The position numbers and the translations under genes were made by a program. Shown one piece after another: positions 49,664 through 62,877 of a stretch of 64,000 bases of DNA (its first letter is position 1; each line of letters opens with the position of its first letter). The notes beneath the pieces were generated by a model that worked only from the letters and a program-made list of their open reading frames with translations, was not told the DNA's origin and searched no databases. Where the stretch lies: NCBI GenBank assembly GCA_033675545.1, contig JAWDGP010003792.1:745001-809000 (forward strand), in the 5' to 3' direction. Source of the DNA: Elysia crispata (taxonomy: Eukaryota; Mollusca; Gastropoda; Plakobranchidae).

Positions 49664-52600
49664 AGCGTATATATATATATATATATATATATATCGACTT
49701 ACTTAGTCTGCTTTTTGGATGACGTATGTTATAAGAAAACACAGTTGTTGACCTAAGTTTTTCCTACATTTCTATCACAATTTTCGGTCCCTCTACAAGC
49801 ATTCTTAAAAACGGATATGTTTTAGATTGTTTTTCCAAGTTTCATTTTCAATGCGTTTCAATATCTCCTTAGCCAGACGATGAATTTTCGTAAAATGAGC
49901 TCATTAGAAGATGAAAAGTCTATTCTGCCTTTGTAGAAAATTTCATATCTATTCATCTTTCTGTTTAGTTCCAACAACTACAACATATTGATGCGGTTTT
50001 CCAAAGCCTCTTGTTCCTTTTACAGTATGAAATTTCGTTAAAGCATTGCAGAGTTAGCTCAGTTACTGCAGTGTAATATTCATGTAATGAATCATCTCTG
50101 AATAAACTTACTATGCGGAACATTTTCCGAGTTATCCCGAAACTACTCGAAAAAAAGGCAAAAGTGAACACGGAAAACAAAAACAAACAGGATCCGTATG
50201 ATCTTTGGCTTAAATTCTTTTCTTTCTATACCACAGTATTAATGAGCTTGGCTTGGCTTAGAACTAAAAATAAAAAAGACGTGTTATCAACATTGCTTTT
50301 GTGGAAGCCGCTCTATCAAGCATACAGGAAATTAATGCTGTGCATGCAGATTGATGGTGCAGATAGGATGAAGGGAAATTACATGAGTTCCGAGGCTAGG
50401 CTTAACAGATCAAACGACTGTTTTATACTCAAAGAGTAACTTTCTCAGCCAATTTAGTTGAACTTTCCGATCCATCATTTGGTGCTTGATCCCGAGATGT
50501 TCAGTGCATGCAAGATGTATTAGTCGCTTGGAGGATAAAAGTTTCAAGAGCGTGAAAAAGCAAATCGGCTTTCAGAGAAGAGGCTAGGACATTATAACAG
50601 AGTCAGATAGTCTTTAACTATTACTTCATACCATTGATACAAATACTGTTGAACCTTACCTCTCCTCCCTATCTGAAAATTGATTATTCTCCTAGGCATC
50701 GTTTTGAGATAGCACAGGGAACTTCAAAAGAGACCGTATATTTTATCTCAAATTGAATTCAGGTAAAAATGTCAACGTCATAGAGTCTGAGAAATTGCTA
50801 AAGGAATATGGGAACAACTGGACATGCTCCTCATTTGCGATGCAAAGATAAAACAATTTGAAGTTTGTGTGGCCCCAGTGGAAACCAGGAAGTCCCAAGG
50901 ATTTAATGAATCTCGAAACAGAACTAGTGAAGACTTGATTGTGGGAAGAGAAGAGGCTAGAAATTTAAAGAACAGACAGGAGTATACAGAAAATGCCGTT
51001 AATATCAGACAGATGCTGTTACAGGTCACTACCGCACTGTCACGTTTAACACATCTGAACATGCTTAGAGGAGGAATGTATAAAATACATAGGTCTAGCA
51101 GCAAAGTATTAAAATCTACAGGAAAGATAATACATAACCGAAATTAAGTAGAAAGACTTATTTTCATAATGATGATTTTAATGCCTTATCTTTAGATCAT
51201 TCCTTGCTTCGATCCAGAGAAAAGAGAAGCTAAGACTACTAGGCATCGCACTCTGAACGTATTTAAATGATTATAGCAATAAATTGTTAGCCGAATTCTA
51301 TGCTTATTAATCACCCTTAAAAGCATTGAGATTTTCTTTAACTCTCTTTGATAATAAAAGAAAGATTTTTAGATATGGCTCAAAGCGTAACCATACTTAG
51401 TGACGGTCACAGTGTGAGAGTAACTGCCAAATTCTTTAACAACAAACTTCTAACCCTCATTTCATCAGAACAAATATGAATTGATTAGATAATTAGTGTA
51501 GAGCAAAGATCAAACTCTAACGAATTTATAAGTGTAAACTTGATAAAAATTCTTTCGTTTCAAATATTGTCGGTCTTAAATTAGTTTATTGGTTCGTTAG
51601 GTTCACTTTAAAATTTTATGTTTTTTAACCATTAAACCTAAAGACACCAAAAAACAACAACAACAAAAAAAAAAAAAAACGGTTTTACTGTCAATCCACG
51701 TTATCTTCAAAAAGTAATGATGAAAATTTACTTGGAATAACTTTTAATTTAGAGCTCAATTTACGAGATACATAAATCAAGGCACAGGCCTCGGTTGTAT
51801 TAGGTAGCGGGCAGGTAAAATGACCTTTCGTGATCCACAATAAAATAAGGCACTCACGGCCGCACTCAAAAGAATCTGGACTCGCTAAAAATCTTGCTTG
51901 TGAAATTCACCGGTGTCATCTCAATATTTTTCTTTTTTTTTTTTCTAGTTTTTTAAAAATTGATCAGCTATACTCGAGCCTATCTCGCTTCATTTCTTTT
52001 CTATGGTCATCAGTGTGTACAACTATCTTTTGCAGGTCGAGAAAAATCATATAAGAAGATAAAGAAGAGGGAAAAGAAAAAGGGGTTGGAGAACAATCTC
52101 TTCTATGGTAGGATGGGTTAGACAATAAAATTTGATGGTGTCGCGAGTAAGGAGAAAAGACATTTATATTTTCTACAAACTTTTAAAAAGACGTTTATCA
52201 AAACAAAGTGTACCGATTTCTCACTTTTATTTCAGAGATAGAAGAATATGAGTGTAAGAAGAATGAGTCTGTATTAAATTGTTTTCCGATAGATGCTAGA
52301 TCTAGATGTTGAGATGTAGGTTGTATTTTTAGTGTATGAAGACTTCCGTTTTTACTTGGTTTCCGAAATATTCCTGCTCTGTTAGGTGCAGCCCAAAATT
52401 TAAACTTCTTTTATTTTTTTTTTTTTATTTTTAATTCTATGTGTTAGATCTTCCCTTCAAAAGAAAGTAATACTAATTGATAACATGCGTTATCGCTGTT
52501 CTTGGTGAATTTTGAGTTGTTGTTGCTCAAGAATCAGGCTACCTGATACAGATTTGAGATTTTTTTTAATTCCACATTTTATATGATTTTTAACCTGTGC

Positions 52601-54582
52601 TCTACAGGTCAAGATTTCATCACACTAAAACCCGCCGTGCAGCCATGTACGCTGGATGTGTCTATATGAGCACAACATTGATAATATTTACTGAAAAATA
52701 GCTCTAGACACCTTAATTATAACGCATTTCACATTAAAAAAAGGATCAGAATAAAGGTGAATATTTTATGAATACTGTGAAACACAAATATCCAACAGAA
52801 ACGGACAAGACCATGACTAAAACGGGTTTTGGGTACAGCCAAATTTCCAGTCTTGTACCAGTCTCAGTTATCTGCCCCTGCTGTGACGGTCCGCGAGGTC
52901 ATTAATTGCCTCCTGACAGCTTTCTTGCTGGTTATCAGAGTCCGATGGAGAAGCGAGCGGTCAGCCCAGGCAGATCAAAGCTAAACCTAAAGACCCAGAA
53001 TTCTAGGGAGTTTCGTTGCCGTGAATAAGTGATATTTTGCCCACCAAGCATGATTATAAATAAATCCAATATGTTGTTTTCTTTAAATTTCACATCATGA
53101 GACACTGAAAGTAAAACCAAACTGGATGGAAAGTTGTTGCGACGATATTAGTTCATTTTTCATGTCCAAATTGACGCAATTTGAGATGGAGGAACGCATC
53201 TCATTTATGTTAGTAAGCGTCAATAGAGTCGTTTAGAAAAAAGGGTTGTAACAGTGCAAGAAGAAAATAAATGTTATAAAACTGACATACATGTAGATAC
53301 TGGAACTCAACATATATTCACCCAGTCTACTCATTAATGTATAAATTATTTTTTTCCTTGAAAAGTATTTACTGATCAAACCTTGTACATAGTGTACCAG
53401 ATGATCATATAAGTGAAGCTTTACTTGACTTGACATCTATAAGGCTGGTGTAAACCGTGGTTGTTTTAAAAATAAAAATTAAAACAAAAAACAAGTAAAT
53501 ACATAATTTATCAAAATATGTAGTGGCTAAAGCTGCTGTAAACATGATGATCTCTACAAACAACTAAATACATTCATCAGAATATGCATTGGTTAAGGTG
53601 CCTCTTCCGGTGGCTTATGTGCTGAAAATACAATTAAACAAGCAGAATAGCAATATACATAGACCAAATCAAATTTAGGTGCCACTACATTTGACTTACG
53701 TACTTCTATGCTGAGAATACAACAAAACATATATAATAAGGATATATAGTGCATAAACCTGATTTAGGTGCCCTTTCCAGTGGCTTATGTGCTGTCATTG
53801 CAACATATATGATAAGGATATATAGTAAGCAAACCTAATTTAGGTGTCCCTTTGGGTGGCTTATGTGCTGTCATTGCAACATATATAATAAGGATATAGA
53901 GTAAGCAAACCTAATTTAGGTGTCCCTGGCAATACACCAAAGCATGTATAGTAAGAATATATAGTGGCCAAATGTGATTGAGCTTCTCAGTTGGGTGATT
54001 TATGTGCTGATAATGTATGTACATTAAAATGATTTAGAATTACATGTCTCTTCGGGAGACTTATGTGCTGAAAATACAATAAAACATATAGACTTAAGAT
54101 ATACAGAGACCAAACCTGATTTGGGTGCCCCTTAGGGTAACTTAAGAGATGAATATACTACCATAAATTTGTATTCAAAAAACAACAGGTGTAGATCTTC
54201 TGTTGGGTCCTTAAGTGATGCCCATATAACACAAGTTATCATTTTAATCGCTTTCTATGTATTGCACTTCTCATGGGTGACATATATCACATTTACATAT
54301 TTACATTATATATGCATTGGGAGACCTGAGCAAGTTTTAACGATTTGTAATTTTGTGGATGGCCCAAGTGGGACCATTCGTTAAGAAAAAAATGGGTCAT
54401 CCAATTAAATATCTTTTTCATTTATGAATCGAGTGTTAAATAGTGGTCATAGGTTTTCAAACATCACAAGGTTGCTTGTTTGCGTAATTTATTTTTTTCA
54501 ATTAATTAACATGGTTGAGATATATTACTGGAAGACTTATGTGCTAGTCTTACTCTGGGTATCCTAAGTGATAAAGTAGAGT

Positions 54583-54623
<41 letters not shown>

Positions 54624-57600
54624 TTTTAATTGTTTAAGAAACAAAAACGGTCCCTACCATAATTTTTAAAAAGTCATCATTTGCATCTAAGTAAATTAAA
54701 CTTTTACATGATACAATTTATACATTATAAATAGTTTTAATAAGAAATTTCTTGTTTATTTTTGTTACCACTCCAAATGTTAGAATTACTCAAAAAAATT
54801 TATTCTATTGAAAGTCATTGGCTTTCCTTGAATGCACTGTGCTGTATTTGCTAAATCTTTGTGTAGCCAAATTATCAGAAAAAAAAAGAAGAAATACATT
54901 AACGGAGCCCATATTTATAGTTTGATCTCATAGTGACATTCCAAATGCATTAAATATAACAGATGACAGAGCACTTTCTTGATTTTCATTCACATGAACC
55001 CCTCACTCTGAAAACAGCCCCAGTTGCTCCTTGTGTTACACACAAAACCGATGCAACCAAACTCAATACCAGAAATACAAGCAGCAAAAGACACTGTAGA
55101 GATCCAGTTGTCAAGGTCACAATTTTTTTAATAACACTTTAGAATTTTGTGAGTAAAAAATGTAACATAGAATAAATCTTATGTACCAGTTTTTCATCCA
55201 GCCAATTTTTAATTTTTAATTTTTTAATATTGGAGTTTGTGCTAATTTTGCTACTCAGTAGTGGAACAAAATTACTTGAACCAGGGCTTTTGTTAAAAAA
55301 CCCATTTGCCTTTTCTACTTTATTGTGTTCTTACCAAGTAAATGCTATTTCTTATTTTAATTCTTGTGAGTTACCTTAATCCAAGATCTGCCGAGCTGTG
55401 TGAGTTGACGAAACTTGTCACTAACTCATCCTGGTTCACGTCGGGCAATGCTTGCTTTCTGTTAAACTTCACAGTTTGAGCTGAAACAGATAAAAAACAT
55501 TTTGATTGCCAATATAAAATCACATTTAAAAATGTAAGTCAAGTATTATTCTGCTTATTCATTTCAGTACACATCATCTTTTTTTTTTTATAATTAAAAA
55601 CATTTGTAATTTTGCATACTATGATAGCATGCCATAGAAGGGCTGAGTAACTAATGCACCAGGACTAGAAAAAAAATTAGTTGCTCTAAAATAATGATAA
55701 GTAAGGCATGCGCATAATATCGACCTTCCCACCCCCATACAAACGATTCTTAAAAGACTAAGCCCATAAAACAAAATAAAAATGCATGTGAATAAGTGAA
55801 GAGATTTTGAGGTAATTTGATCCCATGCCATGGACATTGTTGGTTTAACTTCAAAAGTTTAATTATTGGTTTAAGGATGAACTGAATGGAATGCAACTTC
55901 CAAAAAGAAAAAGAATAGAAAAAAGGTCCTACATGTAAAAATTAAACTCTCCTTAAAAATTGAAGTTTCTTCACCACGCTATACAATTAATTATTTTGCC
56001 AGCTCATCTTAATAAGAAAGATTTAAATATGAATTTTGAAAGGCAGAAAGAATATATCATTTTTCATTTCAGCATGCTTCAAGGAGGAAACTGGCCGGAG
56101 CCGCTTAATAATAAAAAAGTTAAGAGCCTTTGCCAGGCCCATGACCCCAAATTTTCTGTCATTCAAGGCCAAAAAACAAGCATTAAAGTAGGGATTTGTA
56201 TTAATATTAAGGCCAAGCTTATAAATCTCACGAAAAGGAGTTAAAAAAAGAATTAAAAAATTTTCAGTTCATACACTCTAAGAGAATTCCTTGTATGAAA
56301 TTTAAGGTTTAATTACGCTTGAATCATGGCTCGGCTAGAGAGTAAATTTGGAAGACAGTCTTGCTTTTGTAATTTTTTATTTTAGTAATACTACAAGAAA
56401 ATAATGTTATAGATATCCAAAAAGAGAGTGGCCACAGTAAGGGCTTGAGGCATTTCAACACTTCACAAGGGATAAGTTCAATCTTGTTTGTCTAATGTTT
56501 CCAATTTTGTCTTTTTATTGTGAGTTCTGTCAGAAGAATGTATTGCATTTGAAAGTGCATGTGTATTTTAAGCTCTGTATTAAACTTTTTTTTTCCAAAA
56601 TAGTTTGAACTAAGATTTCCATTACCACCTTCTACGTATTCTTCGGCAAAAAAAAACCACATTACACTCTTAAAAGTATAGGTGCATATATGTTTAATCT
56701 ACTTCTACAAGTTCTGGTGTGATGTTCAAGGTGAAAAAATTAATTATATTTTGTAATACTACATCCAATGAATAGTTTGCTCTTTCTGGCTGGTTATAAA
56801 CAGAAGAGCCAGCTAATTTTAAAAAATCAAATCTATCTATAAATCCTTTCATACTTTCATTACCATGAAATGAATTCACACAAGGCATTGCACCTTGTGC
56901 CACTTTTTTTTTTACTGGAATTCATAGTTTTATAAAAGATCTTTGATTTAGATTAAATTAACCAATTTTACACAGTTGAGACCTAAGAACTAAATTAAAC
57001 TTACCAAAATAAATGCACAGGACAAGAAGAGCCAACACGCACTCCACGCTAACCAAGATCTGGATATATCGAATCTTACTGAGAACATGACACTTTAAAC
57101 GATCATCACAAAAGTTGTCCAGGAGTTTGGTCAGGATCACCATTATGGCATTGGCTGGAGGGACAGATATTAACAAAACAAAAATTCCTTACCTCCATGC
57201 AGATGTTCGGTTCATACAATATAATAACAGCATTCTAGACTGGTACATCATTAAATGATTGATGAGACTTTGAAAATATATTGATTGTTAGCTGGGAGGA
57301 ATTAAGATTTACAATCTGATAGTGTTACTGGACTGGCATTTTCTATCTTTTTTTTTTGAGGGATAGGAACTGAGATTTATGATTTTTTTACTCTTGACAC
57401 CGTATCAAAAAATTAGATCTTTCAGAGAAACAATGCAAAAAAAAACTTCACTGATTTTATTCTACCGTGTTCTATATTATTGTTTATAAAAAAAAATATA
57501 AAATCAAGATGCACATATCCTTCATTCAATAGGAGCAAATATAGATAATTTTCATTTACCTTATATATATACTATTTACAAGGTAGTGCTTATAACTGGG

Positions 57601-60600
57601 TAAATAATGGTAGATTACAAACCTATTGGAAAATTATGTGACATTCCCAATGAAACCAATAAAGGGAGACCTATTTACAGTTAAATCAATGAATTTAGTG
57701 ATACCAGCTAGACTTCTTTGGTTTAACAGATGAGCTTGACATAAATCATTACCGCAAGAATTAATTTGAAAAGGAATGATCCGTATATTTTGCGTCCTCC
57801 TGTAAAAGTCCAGATAGCCATTAAGCCTGCTCTCTTTGTGCTTCAGTGCGAGGAATCTATCCAGGATGAAAAGGACGAACCACATCCCTCCATGGATGTA
57901 AAGCGTAAGAGATATAGAGTCTTGGCCACACACTTGCAAGCTGCATAACTCCGGCACTACATAAGCTGACACGGCAAGAGCAATCTGAAGAGATATTGAT
58001 ATATGAAACACTAATAGCCAGCCAGTCACTTAATCATCAAACCATTATGTAACTTTAAAATTATTTGAGTTAAGAGATGAAGCTGAGTTTCAGATTGACA
58101 CTGTTGCTGTTATTAACTCATTATAGAGCTCAAATCTAATCAATCCCCCCACCCCCCCCAAAAAAAAATACTACAGTTAAAAGCTAAAGCTGAGTTTCGG
58201 ATTGATACTGTTGCTGTTATTAACTCATTATAGAGCTCAAATCTAATCACCACCCCCCCAAAAAAAAAACATTAGAATGAAAAGCTAAAGCTGAGTTTCA
58301 GATTGATACTGTTGCTGTGATTAACTCATTATAGAACTCAAATCTAAAGCAAGAGGGGAAAAAATCCCTTTCCGAAATGGACTTGTTCAATAAGCTGAAA
58401 AGGTCTGAGATCTTTTTGATATGGATAGATAATATCAATCAATCAATCAATTTTTTTACATGAATCAAAGGGAACTTGCAGTTACAGTTAACAATTTTTA
58501 GGAGAGCACATTTAAAAGATGTTTAACTTGTGTATTTCAAGAATTTTGGCACTTGACAAGTTTTTTCCCCAATCTTATAACTGTCAGTATTTCATCTCTG
58601 GCGCATGGATTTTATATTAGAAACCAGTGAAGGAATTGACCAAGGTTCGGGTTTTAGACAGATGTGACTGAGTTTTTGGGGCTACAGAACTCAAGACAGG
58701 TTTTTTATCACATAACTATTAATCATTTTGTATAAAAAAAAATGATCATATTTTTAAATGGAAGAGCTAGTTTTAAGAAATAAAAAGGAACATACAAATT
58801 GGAAACTCACATAGACAAACTTCATAAAGAGAATAGCCCATGTCGTCCCGATCGGTTGATGCTTCATCTCATGATCGGAGACCAGTTCTATGTGATCCAC
58901 GATCAGCTCATCATCATTCGAGTTGATGGTCGGGTGCTCGTCACCAAACCCAAAGTAGCCCTTAGAAATACAATGTGCAAACATTTATAGATTGGAAACG
59001 AGTCTTTAAAAAAAATTATTTAAAATAATTTTAAACAATAGAATGAAAGCCAGCCTGCATGCATGTGTTGAGAAAATATTTTTTAAATTTTACTTAGGAC
59101 TTCTTTAAAACATACAAAAATAAAAGCGATGCTTTTCCAAGAATTGGTGCATTTTATTGCTTGTAATTGTACTAGCTCAAAAAATGTTATTTAAGGAAGC
59201 TGAGTTTTGTAAATGGAGTTGACAAAAAAGTTTTACAAGAATCTTTTATCTTTCTTCAAATTTTATATTTTTACTTGTATAAAGAGCAATTAGCCTGAAA
59301 AGTGCTTTTGTTCAAACCATTGTTCAATCTGAATTTAAATTAATTCCACCTAAGTAAATTCAGCTCCGGTAAAACCCTGACCCTATGAGAAGAGGAGTAA
59401 CTCCGTACAAAAAAAATAGATCTATAAATTTTAAAAATATTACATTACAATCAAACAAAGCAAGATAAAATTATGAAATAAACTGTAAAAAAAAAAACTA
59501 GAGGTGTTGAATTGTTAATAAAAAAAGGTTTTATGACAGTAAACCAATTTTCATCATCAACATCCCACTTCACCACCATCTCAACATCACTATCTGACTC
59601 CCTATCTCAAACATGCAATGGTCATTATTTTATGCTGATTGTAAAGATAACCACGCAGATAATCAAAATAAATGGTTTCTGTAGTATCCCTGTGATGATT
59701 CAAGTGATCATCCATCCTAAGTTTAGATCTAGCCTCCACCTAGAGGTCTTGAGATTGCCAAAAATCGCAGACAAAAATGGTCTATTTCGAAGCGCATCTT
59801 TACACCTAAATTTAGTCCAAAAACGAAACTAAATTTATCAAAACAAAGTCTAAAGTGTCCTCTAAACGTAAATGAGGTTTGCACGAGATTTCCGGAAGTT
59901 ATATTATAAGGAAAGAAAATAGACACCCAGAAAGTAAAAGTAAACGGGCGATACAGGTACACAATATAGTGGTCCATACTGGCGATGTTAGGCAATATAG
60001 GTGGGGTTGAGTTAAATAAATTTTGGGAAAGGTTTTCTTTTTTCTTTTCAAGATTATAAGAAACAATTTGATTTAAGGTCATTAGTTCACAATTGAAATA
60101 AAAATGTGTAAAATGTTACTGAAAGCTGAGTTATAAGGTTTACAAAAAAACTTTATTCACATTTAATTTTCTACATTGAAGCAATTATTTTATAATGTCA
60201 ACTTTATTCTCATTAAAACCGTTGTTCAATCTTGAAATGTTCATCTTTTAAAAGATAAAATGTAACATGAATAAAAGTCATTAGATTTAGATCTATATGT
60301 AAGTGGTTCATTAAAAAAAAAAATTATAGAATGTTTACGTTAGATTTTATGTGTGGATCAAATGTAAAAAAGACTGGAGGACTTCCAAATGGGTGTCGTA
60401 TAAGAGAGGGATTCTATGAGTAAGAAATGGGGGACTAATGAGCTGAAACAATCTCTTCAAGTTTCAAATGTAAAAAAGACTGGAGGACTTCCAAATGGGT
60501 TTCGTATAAGAGAGGGATTGTATGAGTAAGAAATGGAGGACTAATGAGCTGAAACGATCACTTCAACTTTACAACAGGCCAATATTTGCTATATAGAACT

Positions 60601-60905
60601 TATGAATGCCTTTAAGTAAGTATAAATCATTTCCTAACAATGATTTACCAAAATAAAAAGCTAGCATCAGATATTAATATATATATAGACCGGATCCACC
60701 CTAGAGTCTAGTTATATTTAGGCCTACACAAGTCTAATCCAAAGAACCGTCCGAATTGCAAGTCCTACCAAAAAATTTTAAAATATTGGATTTACACTAA
60801 TTATTATTCATAATATTATAAGTAATAAGAACTGATCCTTGATCTTGCTCTCATTCTTTCTCTTACACTTACCCCTGAATTTCTGTGATTTCCCAGACTG
60901 ACCAT
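47265..60905 (-). CDS. TMEM192: Transmembrane protein 192 (lysosomal membrane protein), 6 exons, 277 aa
   Basis: TMEM192 is a multi-pass protein of the lysosome/late-endosome membrane that forms homodimers in mammals. Exons in gene order: 60873-60905, 58811-58960, 57753-57984, 57005-57154, 55375-55480, 47265-47427. Phases agree throughout and total 834 nt including the stop; the human protein is 271 aa. Membrane segments are visible at about residues 48-71, 86-108, 139-153 and 168-188. The C-terminal helix (IDQVMEKQADMIRYLKQHTE, then LARRNLAL) matches the human tail pattern in which EKQGDTIEYLKRH precedes LLALT. An acidic cluster followed by Leu-Ile (DDELI) in the N-terminal region recalls the human EDDPLL sorting motif. 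Exon 1 is the least certain: 11 codons from an ATG at 60905 ending at a perfect GTAAGT donor in the right phase. Candidate polyadenylation signals (TTTATT on +) lie at 47044-47054. Confidence 0.9.
49549..49695. repeat. Compound CA/TA/TG microsatellite with duplicated GAGCG units
   Basis: In TMEM192 intron 5: (CA)n then (TA)n (TG)n GAGCG, repeated as (TA)n (TG)n GAGCG and ending in (TA)n. The CA-TA-TG order is self-complementary around the TA core. Confidence 0.95.
50113..51147 (+). pseudogene. Possible degenerate Sec20/BNIP1-like SNARE relic
   Basis: Two open stretches lie in TMEM192 intron 5 on the opposite strand. The first (50113-50439) contains QAYRKLMLCMQIDGADR, which recalls the QASWRKANLTCKIAIDNLEK region of human Sec20. 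The second (50824-51147) contains REEARNLKNRQEYTENAV, then SSSKVLKSTGK, loosely like the following SNARE segment, and then stops just before a short hydrophobic stretch in the same frame. Stops and about 380 bp of unrelated sequence separate them. No introns are apparent. If real, this is a broken copy, but similarity is weak and judged from memory. Confidence 0.25.
53500..54165. repeat. Tandem repeat of roughly 100 bp, about 6 diverged copies
   Basis: In TMEM192 intron 5. Copies share a TTTAGGTG(C/T)CC start, a GTGGCTTATGTGCTG block and an AACATATATAATAAGGATAT block. Central copies (53760-53930) are closest; outer ones decay, with possible remnants out to about 54570. Confidence 0.8.
54588..54620. 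repeat. (TA)n microsatellite
   Basis: A short pure TA run in TMEM192 intron 5. A similar one lies at 15213-15237 in CFAP44 intron 5. Confidence 0.9.
58070..58350. repeat. Three tandem copies of a unit of about 115 bp
   Basis: In TMEM192 intron 2. Each copy runs from AAGCTGAGTTTC(A/G)GATTGA through TGTTGCTGT to AACTCATTATAGA(G/A)CTCAAA, and the first two end in a C-run followed by an A-run. Copies start near 58080, 58186 and 58290. Confidence 0.9.
60360..60570. repeat. Two tandem copies of a 106-bp unit
   Basis: In TMEM192 intron 1, downstream (in gene order) of exon 1. AATGTAAAAAAGACTGGAGG starts at 60361 and again at 60467, with near-identical sequence through CTAATGAGCTGAAAC. A recent duplication. 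Confidence 0.9.
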
Positions 60906-62174
60906 TTTTAATTCAACGTCTAGATCTGAATTGATCTAGAGTTTTTTCAGTTAGTGAATTCAACAAATCTGATTTTCATTTGATTGAATGATTGTGGGCC
61001 TCAAAGAATTCCTGTTTATTCCCGATCAGAAATCTATATCGAGAGAGAATTTTGTTCAGAGATCTCTTAGATCTAAAATCTAGATCTAGAATAGAAATAT
61101 TTTCTCTATGATCCCATTTATAATACTTGATCTCTTAGTACAAAATTACAAACAAGAGTCTAGAATCTAGTTTAGAGCAAACAATTGACTAGATCTGCCT
61201 GCTTGAACTTGGTCGACTCTTGCGGTAGATCTAGCTTTAAGATAGAGGTATTCCGAGATAGATTAAGACATATAGTTTAGATTTTAAATAGAAACCAGAA
61301 TTGCCGGCCTGGCGTAGCTTTTGAGATTCAATTATTTTTAGATCTATCTGCTCTTGTGACTGACCAAATGTAATATATGAGGGGAGATCATTCAAAACGT
61401 ACAGCAGTGATCGCTTCCCTTTTATTTCAAGTGCAGCTAACATACCAATAAAAAAAAAAAAGCCTATATCTTCTTTCCTTCCTCCTTATAGGATCCTCAG
61501 GAAATTAGGAGGACGTTAAACTCGTGAATGAATATAAAATGCCTTGGGTTAAAGTTACTAAAGAACTTCCCCTTTCCGTTCCTTTTCTTTGTTTTCCTTA
61601 GTGGAACGAGAGTGGTCCTCATTACCCATGAAACCTTTATCTGTCTAAGAAAAATAATAAAAAAAAAAACAGATTGTCTTCGTATAATGTTTACTTACTT
61701 GCTTCAGACGGTATTTGCCCCTCTCTCCCTCTATCAGATCATACCATCCTTGTTTTTTGCATGAAATAGTGTTTGCTTTAAACCATTCTTTATTTATTTG
61801 GTAAGTAGCTTCTGTTATTCATTAGAGTGCCCCTGACATTTAATTATATTTAAACCCCACGAGTGGCTCTAATTTGCTTTTAACAGTGCAAATCTTTTCT
61901 CAACGAAAAATTTGTAAAACAACTTTTAGGTAGATAGGGCTAGACGGTAGTACATACTTGTATCAGCTGTTAGTAACTTAGTTGACTAGACCTATTGTTT
62001 GTCAGAAATTTAGACTCTCCGCTTCAAACAAACGGAAGTTCTAGGCTAGTCACTTTCGGATTTAGTTGTAAACATTGAAGAAGCTGGGAAAGTCGACTTG
62101 AATGCGACGGACGAAACAGCAAAGTTACGTCCATATAATTTAATAAGAATTATCTTCAGAAACTTTAATTGATT
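60906..62174. promoter_or_regulatory. Head-to-head spacer between TMEM192 and GTF2H5
   Basis: The two genes diverge from this 1.27-kb spacer, so it must hold both promoters and 5' UTRs. It contains several TAGATC palindromes (61068-61090, 61195-61235, 61335-61350) and no convincing conserved gene. A 68-codon minus-strand ORF at 61237-61443 resembles nothing I know. No CpG-rich core or TATA box stood out. Shared regulation is only inferred from layout. Confidence 0.4.
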
Positions 62175-62877
62175 ATGGTGAATGTAACCAAAGGTATTTT
62201 AGTAGAATGCGACCCTGCCATGAAACAGTTTTTATTGTATTTGGACAACAAAAACGAGTTCGGAAGAAAATTCGTGTTGCAGGTATTTCTCAAACTTTGA
62301 TTTGGCTCTAGAAAGTCTTTAAATCTAGAGGAAAGGGGGAGGAGAAGAGGAGCATGTACACTAATTGACTGCGTTGACTTTTGAGAAAAACTCTTTAGGC
62401 TTGTTGAGACCAATGAAATTGCATGTAGAAAAATTTATCTACTGGATCCACTTTTAAAAGATGTACATATGCTAGGTGTCTTCCATTTCAGTTTCACAAA
62501 AGAAATGAGAAAGAGAAGGAACTCAAATTTAATAAAATTTTACAAGCTAATGCTACAAAAGATGTTAATCAAATTGATCAGAAAAGATATAATTTGTTTT
62601 TAAGACATAGAAGTACAACAAAAACTAAGATGTCAAACTAGGCCTTATATAGATCTATATATTTATCATTCGGGGAAATAGATCCTTTCTCCCACCACAG
62701 GTAGTGTTGGACTAGGCTTGTAAAACAATGAATCTTCATAATTGACAATCTTTTGCCTACTCTCTACAGGATTTGGATGATACTCATCTGTTTATCACTG
62801 CAGACATAGTTGAAATACTACAAGACAGAATTGATGAACTACTAGATCAAATGTCATTTTCCATTGCTGAGAAATAA
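62175..62877 (+). CDS. GTF2H5: General transcription factor IIH subunit 5 (TFB5/p8/TTD-A), 2 exons, 71 aa
   Basis: GTF2H5 is the smallest core subunit of TFIIH. It binds p52 and stabilises the complex for nucleotide excision repair and transcription; human mutations cause trichothiodystrophy A. Exons are 62175-62282 and 62770-62877, joined in phase 0. The protein starts [19 protein letters not shown] and ends FSIAEK, with the conserved DDTH motif at the start of exon 2. Length and sequence match the human 71-aa protein closely over the whole span, so start and stop are secure. It lies head-to-head with TMEM192 with about 1.3 kb between ATGs. An AATAAA at 63085-63090 is a candidate polyadenylation signal. 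Confidence 0.96.

Noticed and set aside
55960-56244. 94-codon plus-strand ORF in TMEM192 intron 4
   Set aside because: No domain, no splice context that helps, and it lies antisense within a well-supported intron.
59729-60082. 117-codon minus-strand ORF in TMEM192 intron 1
   Set aside because: No recognisable motif, and its composition matches AT-rich intron noise.
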